Shown: positions 5,188 to 8,555 of the stretch, piece after piece
How the letters are laid out: each line of letters starts with the position of its first letter
Numbering within the stretch: the first letter of the stretch is position 1
DNA from: Nonomuraea sp.
GTDB lineage: Bacteria > Actinomycetota > Actinomycetes > Streptosporangiales > Streptosporangiaceae
DNA: 8,555 bases
Reading direction: 5' to 3'
Assembly (NCBI GenBank): GCA_013362835.1
Contig: JABFVJ010000260.1
Location: 1 to 8,555, forward strand
The notes under the pieces: generated by a model
The model's input: only the letters and a program-made list of their open reading frames with translations
What the model was told of the DNA's origin: nothing
Databases searched by the model: none
Translations under genes and position numbers: made by a program

Positions 5188-6618
5188 GTGAGCACCGGAC
5201 AGCCGCCGTATCCACAGGACGAATCCGGCGAGAATCCCCCGCAGTACGGGCAGCACCAGGGCCGCCACCCCGGCGAGCCCGACCCGGATGTCACTGTGGT
5301 CGGCTACCGGGCGGACGACGCCTATGGCCAGCAGTACGGCCAGCAACCCCAGTACGGCCAGCAGCAACAGGGCTACGGCCAGCAACAGCAGGGCTACGGT
5401 CAGCAGGGCTACGGTCAGCAGCCGCAGTCCTCGGGCCAGCAGGGCTACGGCCAGGACGCCCAATACGGCCAGCAGCAGGGCTACGGCCAGCAGTACGGCC
5501 AGCCCGGCTACGGCCAGGACGCCCAGCAGTACGGCCAGCAGGGCTACGGTCAGCAGCCGCAGTCCTCGGGCCAGCAGGGTTACGGCCAGCAGCCGCAGTC
5601 CTCGGGCCAGCCCGCCTACGGCCAGGACCCCCAGTACGGCCAGCAGCAGGGCTACGGCCAGCAGCCGCAGTCCTCGGGCCAGCCGGGTTACGGCCAGCAG
5701 GGCTACGGCCAGGACGCCCAGCAGTACGGTCAGCAGGGCTACGGTCAGCAACCGCAGTCCTCCGGCCAGCAGGGCTATGGCCAGCAACCGCAGTCCTCCG
5801 GCCAGCAGCAGGGTTACGGCCAGCAGCCGCAGTCCTCCGGCCAGCCCGCCTACGGCCAGGACCCCCAGTACGGCCAGCAGGGCTACGGCCAGCAACCGCA
5901 GTCCTCCGGCCAGCAGCAGGGTTACGGCCAGCAGTACGCCCAGCCCGGCTACGGCCAGCAGGCCCAGCCCGGCTACGGCCAGCAGCCGCAGTACGGCGAC
6001 CAGCAGCAGTACGGTCAGGCCTACGGCCAGCAGCAGCAGTCGCAGCCCTACGGCCAGCCCGGCTATGCCCAGCCCGGCTACGGCCAGCCCGTCGGCATGC
6101 AGCCGCCGGGCGCTCCGGCCCCCCTGGCGGAGTGGTGGCAGCGGCTGGTGGCGAGGCTCATCGACGGAGTCATCCTCTTCATCGTGAACCTCCTGATCGG
6201 CTTCGTCTTCGCGCTGTTCTTCGTGGCGTCCTACAGCTCCACGAGCGGTGTGACGTCCGGCCTGTTCACGAGCTGGGTGGTCGGCGCCCTGTCGACCGTC
6301 GTCGTGGCGGGGCTCTGGGTGGCCTACGAGTTCTTCCTCACCAAGATGAACGGCCAGACGGTCGGCAAGATGGTCATGGGCATCAAGGTCGTCCCCGTGG
6401 GGCAGGCCATGCAGCCCGGCGGCCTGCCGTCCGACATCGCGCTCAAGCGCGCCGCCGTCACGTGGGGCGGCTGGGTGCTCAACCTGGTCCCGCTCCTGGG
6501 CTGGCTGCTCGCCTACGCCATGGTCGCGGTGAACGGCGCCTCGCAGCTGTGGGACAAGCCGCTGCAGCAGACGTTCGCGGACAAGTTCGGGCGTACGGTG
6601 GTCGTGAAGATCAAGTAA
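5188..6618 (+). CDS. RDD-family membrane protein with a long Gln/Gly/Tyr prion-like N-terminal domain
   Basis: A 476-residue inner-membrane protein. Residues 1-45 are an acidic, proline-rich lead-in. Residues about 46-305 are low complexity: YGQQ, GYGQ and eight copies of [11 protein letters not shown], with no Lys, Arg or Glu and only six Asp. The RDD domain follows at 312-476. It opens with [12 protein letters not shown] (315-326), then spans near 327-348, 363-384 and 429-448, and carries the conserved [14 protein letters not shown] (389-402) and a LWDKP..Q..ADKFGRT ending. RDD proteins are poorly understood; some are linked to ion transport. Proline- or glutamine-rich cytoplasmic tails are common in actinobacterial members, but this length and regularity is striking. 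Start GTG 5188 is chosen for GAGGTGA at 5177-5183; GTG 5155 is open but lies in the palindrome. An intrinsic terminator follows, so it may be a single-gene unit. Confidence 0.93.
   Translation: MSTGQPPYPQDESGENPPQYGQHQGRHPGEPDPDVTVVGYRADDAYGQQYGQQPQYGQQQQGYGQQQQGYGQQGYGQQPQSSGQQGYGQDAQYGQQQGYGQQYGQPGYGQDAQQYGQQGYGQQPQSSGQQGYGQQPQSSGQPAYGQDPQYGQQQGYGQQPQSSGQPGYGQQGYGQDAQQYGQQGYGQQPQSSGQQGYGQQPQSSGQQQGYGQQPQSSGQPAYGQDPQYGQQGYGQQPQSSGQQQGYGQQYAQPGYGQQAQPGYGQQPQYGDQQQYGQAYGQQQQSQPYGQPGYAQPGYGQPVGMQPPGAPAPLAEWWQRLVARLIDGVILFIVNLLIGFVFALFFVASYSSTSGVTSGLFTSWVVGALSTVVVAGLWVAYEFFLTKMNGQTVGKMVMGIKVVPVGQAMQPGGLPSDIALKRAAVTWGGWVLNLVPLLGWLLAYAMVAVNGASQLWDKPLQQTFADKFGRTVVVKIK
5323..6090 (+). repeat. Tandem repeats coding the Gln/Gly/Tyr domain
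   Basis: In-frame repeats rich in CAG, GGC and TAC codons encode the low-complexity domain. A higher-order duplication is visible: the block starting at 5506 (ggctacggccaggacgcc) recurs at 5701 with a 195-bp offset (65 codons) and stays nearly identical for about 100 bp. Differences between copies are mostly silent, such as CAG/CAA, TCG/TCC and GGC/GGT. This suggests growth by slippage or unequal recombination with selection on the protein. Confidence 0.9.
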
Positions 6619-6631
6619 TCCGCTTCGGCGT

Positions 6632-6666
6632 AAAACAGGGGCCGGCTTCCCGCCGGCCTCTGTTTT
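6632..6666. terminator. Intrinsic terminator after the repeat-bearing RDD gene
   Basis: A 15-bp stem (AAAACAGGGGCCGGC with GCCGGCCTCTGTTTT, one G-U pair) closes a 5-base TTCCC loop, 13 nt after the stop codon. The A-run and T-run inside the stem would let it work on either strand. It separates the two RDD genes. Confidence 0.9.
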
Positions 6667-6722
6667 GTGTCTGCGAGCCGTACCAAAATGGGGGGACGAC
6701 CGCCGGCCCCGCGAGGTGCGAT

Positions 6723-7211
6723 ATGGCCTGGACACCGCCGTGGGCGGGCGCCGTGCCCGCGGAATGGTGGGAACGGCTGGCCGCCCGCTTCATTGAAGCG
6801 CTCGTCTTCGGGGTCTTCTATTACATTCTGTTCATCGCGCTGTGGGGCATCTTCCGAACTGTCGGGATGTCGGAGGCGTTCGACGGGCGGCTTCCGGGGG
6901 TGTTCGCCTGGTTCGTGGCCGGGCTGGCGTACACGGCTTATGACTGGCGCGCCCATTGCCGGCGCCGCCGTACGTTCGGCAAGGCGATCATGAGGATTCG
7001 CCTGGCGCCGGACGACCTCCCTCGCGGCGCGCTGCTGAAACGGGCGCTCGTCTATCCCGGGCCTGTCATGCTGATGGGCATTCCGGTGGTCAATCTGCTG
7101 GCCGGAATGCTGCTGTTCGGCGTCGGCCTGCTCATCCTGATCGACAAGCCGTTGGAACGCGGGCCGCACGACCGGCTGGCGGGAACACTCACGGTAAAAG
7201 ATCTTCGTTGA
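6723..7211 (+). CDS. Small RDD-family membrane protein, degenerate motif
   Basis: A 162-residue inner-membrane protein that is only an RDD domain. AEWWERLAARFIEAL (13-27) matches the [12 protein letters not shown] start of the upstream protein, but Glu25 replaces the conserved Asp. Membrane spans lie near 25-44, 60-74 and 112-140. RTFGKAIMRIRLAP (83-96) corresponds to the conserved TxGKxxxxIRL loop, and DKPLERGPHDRLAGT (141-155) to the typical ending. Start ATG 6723 has GAGGTG at 6713-6718. It appears to be a diverged neighbour copy of the RDD gene just upstream, without the repeat domain. Terminators on both sides suggest separate transcription, though readthrough is possible. Function unknown. 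Confidence 0.88.
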   Translation: MAWTPPWAGAVPAEWWERLAARFIEALVFGVFYYILFIALWGIFRTVGMSEAFDGRLPGVFAWFVAGLAYTAYDWRAHCRRRRTFGKAIMRIRLAPDDLPRGALLKRALVYPGPVMLMGIPVVNLLAGMLLFGVGLLILIDKPLERGPHDRLAGTLTVKDLR

Positions 7212-7239
7212 GGCATCTGCACCTGGGTGGATGCCTTTT
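7212..7239 (+). terminator. Intrinsic terminator after the small RDD gene
   Basis: GGCATC pairs with GATGCC and, past a two-base bulge, CAC with GTG around a CTGG loop, followed by TTTT. It begins at the base after the stop codon. Confidence 0.8.
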
Positions 7240-7296
7240 CGCAAAATTTTCCCTTGATCCGGTAAGGAGCCTGGAGAGACTGGCATTAGGCTATGG

Positions 7297-7424
7297 GACG
7301 TCCGGGTTGCCGGATGTCGGTGCCCCTGCTCCCAGAGGGCACCTGTGTGTGGCTATGGTCGGTTCCGGGTGGGTTGTCACCTAGAGGTCATGAGGGTCCG
7401 GCGTGCTCCCGCAGGTCACGCCGG
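7297..7424 (+). other. Run of three hairpins, possible small RNA or structured leader
   Basis: Three stems lie between the RDD terminator and the next gene. The first is GACGTCCGG/CCGGATGTC (7297-7318, loop GTTG, one G-U). The second is GGTGCCC/GGGCACC (7319-7343, loop CTGCTCCCAGA). The third is a perfect 8-bp CCGGCGTG/CACGCCGG (7398-7424, loop CTCCCGCAGGT). The first two abut. Both large loops contain CUCCC, which could pair with GGAG ribosome sites, and C-rich loops are known in actinobacterial 6C-type RNAs. This is not a match to a family I recognise, and no tRNA fold was found. The region 7240-7475 otherwise holds no supported gene. Confidence 0.4.
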
Positions 7425-7475
7425 GAAGCGTATAAAGCTCCCCCGAAACCCTGCTAGCCCTGGAGGCGAGGACGA

Positions 7476-7622
7476 ATGGAAGCCGTAACAGACGTATTGT
7501 CAGCGCTCATCCCCCCGGTCGTGGTCGGTGGCGCCTTCATCTTTGGCGCGGTGAAGTTGCTGCGATCGGAGGCCGCCGGACGCCGCCCAAACCGCCAGGA
7601 TCAGGCCGAGAAGCAGAACTGA
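7476..7622 (+). CDS. Small single-span membrane protein, unknown function
   Basis: A 48-residue protein with one hydrophobic segment, LIPPVVVGGAFIFGAVKLL (about 11-29), and a basic, polar tail rich in Arg, Gln and Lys (30-48), so the tail is probably cytoplasmic. Start ATG 7476 has GGAGG at 7462-7466, 9 nt upstream. TATAAA at 7431-7436 may be a -10 box, though no matching -35 is clear. It ends 104 bp before lsr2, which has its own promoter. I do not recognise the family. An antisense frame covers the same bases but has no comparable ribosome site. Confidence 0.65.
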   Translation: MEAVTDVLSALIPPVVVGGAFIFGAVKLLRSEAAGRRPNRQDQAEKQN

Positions 7623-7654
7623 TCTGCCGGTCAGCGAATCCCCGTAGCGCTGAA

Positions 7655-7683
7655 TTGTCTCCGCGCCTTTCCGGGTATATGTT
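7655..7683 (+). promoter_or_regulatory. Candidate lsr2 promoter
   Basis: TTGTCT (7655-7660), 17 bases, then TATGTT (7678-7683) fits a TTGxxx/TAnnnT promoter. Transcription would start near 7690, about 37 nt before lsr2. The stretch TATATGTTT is AT-rich for this genome and could also attract Lsr2 itself. Confidence 0.5.
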
Positions 7684-7726
7684 TGGGCAGGCGAATGAAA
7701 CAATGCTCCGGGAAAGGATTGCGTAG

Positions 7727-8059
7727 ATGGCCAAGCAGATCCAGGAGATTCTCATCGATGACCTCGATGGGGGCGAGGCCAATGAGACGGTCAGCTTCGC
7801 TATTGACGGCTCCTCCTATGAGATTGACCTCAGCGACCTTAACGCGAAGAAGCTGAGGGACGCGCTCACGCCTTTCGTGCAGCACGCTCGCAGGGCAGGG
7901 GCCGTATCCGCGCGTCGTCGTGGCCGCGGCGGCAACCGCGCGATGAGCCGCGAGAAGAGCTCGGAGATCCGGCAGTGGGCCAAGGCTCACGGCCTGCCGG
8001 TCAGCGAGCGCGGCCGTATCGCCTCCACCGTCGTGGAGAAGTACGAAGCGGCTCACTGA
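7727..8059 (+). CDS. lsr2: Lsr2 nucleoid-associated protein (H-NS-like silencer)
   Basis: A 110-residue, full-length Lsr2. The protein bridges DNA and silences AT-rich, often acquired, genes in actinobacteria. The N-terminal dimer/oligomer domain (1-55) begins MAKQIQEILIDDLDGGEA and includes VSFAIDGSSYEIDLS. A basic linker (60-76) carries RRRGRGG. The C-terminal DNA-binding domain (about 78-110) has SEIRQWAKAHGL and the minor-groove loop ERGRI, with Arg95-Gly96-Arg97 as the AT-hook-like residues, ending in EKYEAAH. ATG 7727 has AAGGA at 7714-7718. In mycobacteria lsr2 lies next to clpC; the window ends before that can be tested. A long terminator follows. Confidence 0.97.
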   Translation: MAKQIQEILIDDLDGGEANETVSFAIDGSSYEIDLSDLNAKKLRDALTPFVQHARRAGAVSARRRGRGGNRAMSREKSSEIRQWAKAHGLPVSERGRIASTVVEKYEAAH

Positions 8060-8086
8060 GCCCCGTCGAGAGAGCCATCTCCTGAC

Positions 8087-8137
8087 CATGCGCTTATGCC
8101 GCTCGCCTTGGACCCCGGCGAGCGCCATAAGCGCATG
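8087..8137 (+). terminator. Very long terminator hairpin after lsr2
   Basis: Two 21-base arms (8087-8107 and 8117-8137) pair at all but one position (a C-C mismatch at 8099/8125) around a 9-base loop, followed by ATCGTTTT. It starts 27 nt after the lsr2 stop. The stem is much longer than a usual terminator. Confidence 0.85.
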
Positions 8138-8555
8138 ATCGTTTTACAGGGTGGTTTGGAATCCCTGCCACGAGTTGTTGATCTTCTGATTCGCCCAAAT
8201 GTGGGCGTATTGCTCTTCCGGTATCCCTCGTTCAAGAGCGGGACACCAGGTTTGCGCGCGGCGGTCGCGCCTTTGCCGTTTTCCCGGGGCACCCGTCCGG
8301 CCCTCGCCGGAACCTCGCCAATGCCGTCACCCCCCGCAATGCTCCGATCCCGGACTCCCGCCGCGTACGGCCAAAGAGGGACGCTCCGCCACCCAATGGG
8401 GGTGCCAGGTCCTACCTGTGCGCCTCCGGTCGCGCGCGGGTGCGGAAAAGGTGCCGTGCGTCTCGTGAGGCGGGACGCAAAGGTGGTGCCGGGCATTGTC
8501 CTGTCGCCGGCGCCTCCGTCGCGTACGGGCGGATCGGTAACCCGTCTGACCTGAT
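8138..8555. other. Gene-poor region with several hairpins, possible leader of the next gene
   Basis: No convincing gene is present; open frames on both strands lack ribosome sites and protein-like composition. Visible structures are CGCCC-N6-GGGCG (8192-8207), TCCGGC-CCTC-GCCGGA (8296-8311), a 10-bp bulged stem with a CCT loop (8401-8424), GGTGCCGG/CCGGCGCC (8485-8514) and ACGGG/CCCGT (8525-8545). This could be a long 5' leader of a gene beyond the right edge. No tRNA or known riboswitch was recognised. Confidence 0.45.

Noticed and set aside
4957..6735. 592-codon minus-strand frame, very rich in Leu, Ala and Val
   Set aside because: It is the antisense of the CAG/GGC/TAC repeats of the RDD gene, where CTG runs give Leu. 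No ribosome site, and it ignores the terminator at 6632-6666 and overlaps argA.
7240..7475. Possible tRNA or 6C RNA
   Set aside because: No cloverleaf or T-loop motif, and the loops lack the six-cytosine runs of 6C RNA; kept only as an unclassified hairpin array.
7500..7782. Minus-strand frames of 67 and 81 codons with a hydrophobic stretch near lsr2
   Set aside because: They overlap the 48-codon plus-strand gene, which has GGAGG and a better start, and they cross the lsr2 promoter.
8190..8208. TTCGCCC-N6-GGGCGTA as a ClgR operator for a possible downstream clpC
   Set aside because: The known ClgR pattern has about five bases between CGC and GCG; here the gap is ten.
8096..8554. 152-codon plus-strand frame after lsr2
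   Set aside because: It begins inside the terminator hairpin, has Pro/Arg-heavy composition, and lacks a ribosome site.

Overview
The window is high-GC DNA with GTG/TTG starts, strong G/C third-position bias, TTGAC(x)/TAnnnT promoters and an Lsr2 gene. It comes from an actinomycete chromosome. The gene content (Lsr2, an Rv2747-type acetyltransferase, a c-di-AMP riboswitch on an NlpC/P60 gene) fits a Streptosporangiales- or Streptomyces-like organism, but I cannot name the genus. No mobile element, CRISPR array, rRNA or tRNA was seen.

Region 1 (1-2590) is a small redox/metabolic island. A zinc-free MDR quinone-oxidoreductase-like gene, cut by the left edge, is divergent from an HxlR/DUF24 regulator. 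A TACT-N7-GGTA box lies between them. The layout matches the known YodB/QorR pairs, in which a thiol-sensing HxlR protein controls a quinone reductase. A bacterial cytochrome P450 follows convergently and overlaps the regulator's end by 11 bp.

Region 2 (2600-5101) is regulatory and cell-wall related. A 70-residue stand-alone LuxR-type HTH protein converges on a secreted coiled-coil NlpC/P60 peptidase. The peptidase mRNA leader is a ydaO-type cyclic-di-AMP riboswitch that ends just before the Shine-Dalgarno sequence. This fixes the start far downstream of the longest ORF. Divergent from it is the short actinobacterial N-acetylglutamate synthase (argA, Rv2747 type), the first step of arginine synthesis.

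Region 3 (5102-7239) has two RDD-family membrane proteins in tandem. The first carries about 260 N-terminal residues built almost only of Gln, Gly, Tyr, Pro, Ser, Ala and Asp, in tandem repeats that look like the prion-like domain of FUS. The second is a bare, degenerate RDD domain. Each gene ends in its own intrinsic terminator. This is the most unusual part of the window.

Region 4 (7240-8555) holds a run of three hairpins, two with CUCCC loops, then a 48-codon single-span membrane protein, then lsr2 with its own promoter and a very long terminator hairpin. The last roughly 420 bases have no convincing gene but several hairpins. They may be the leader of the next gene, which in mycobacteria is clpC.
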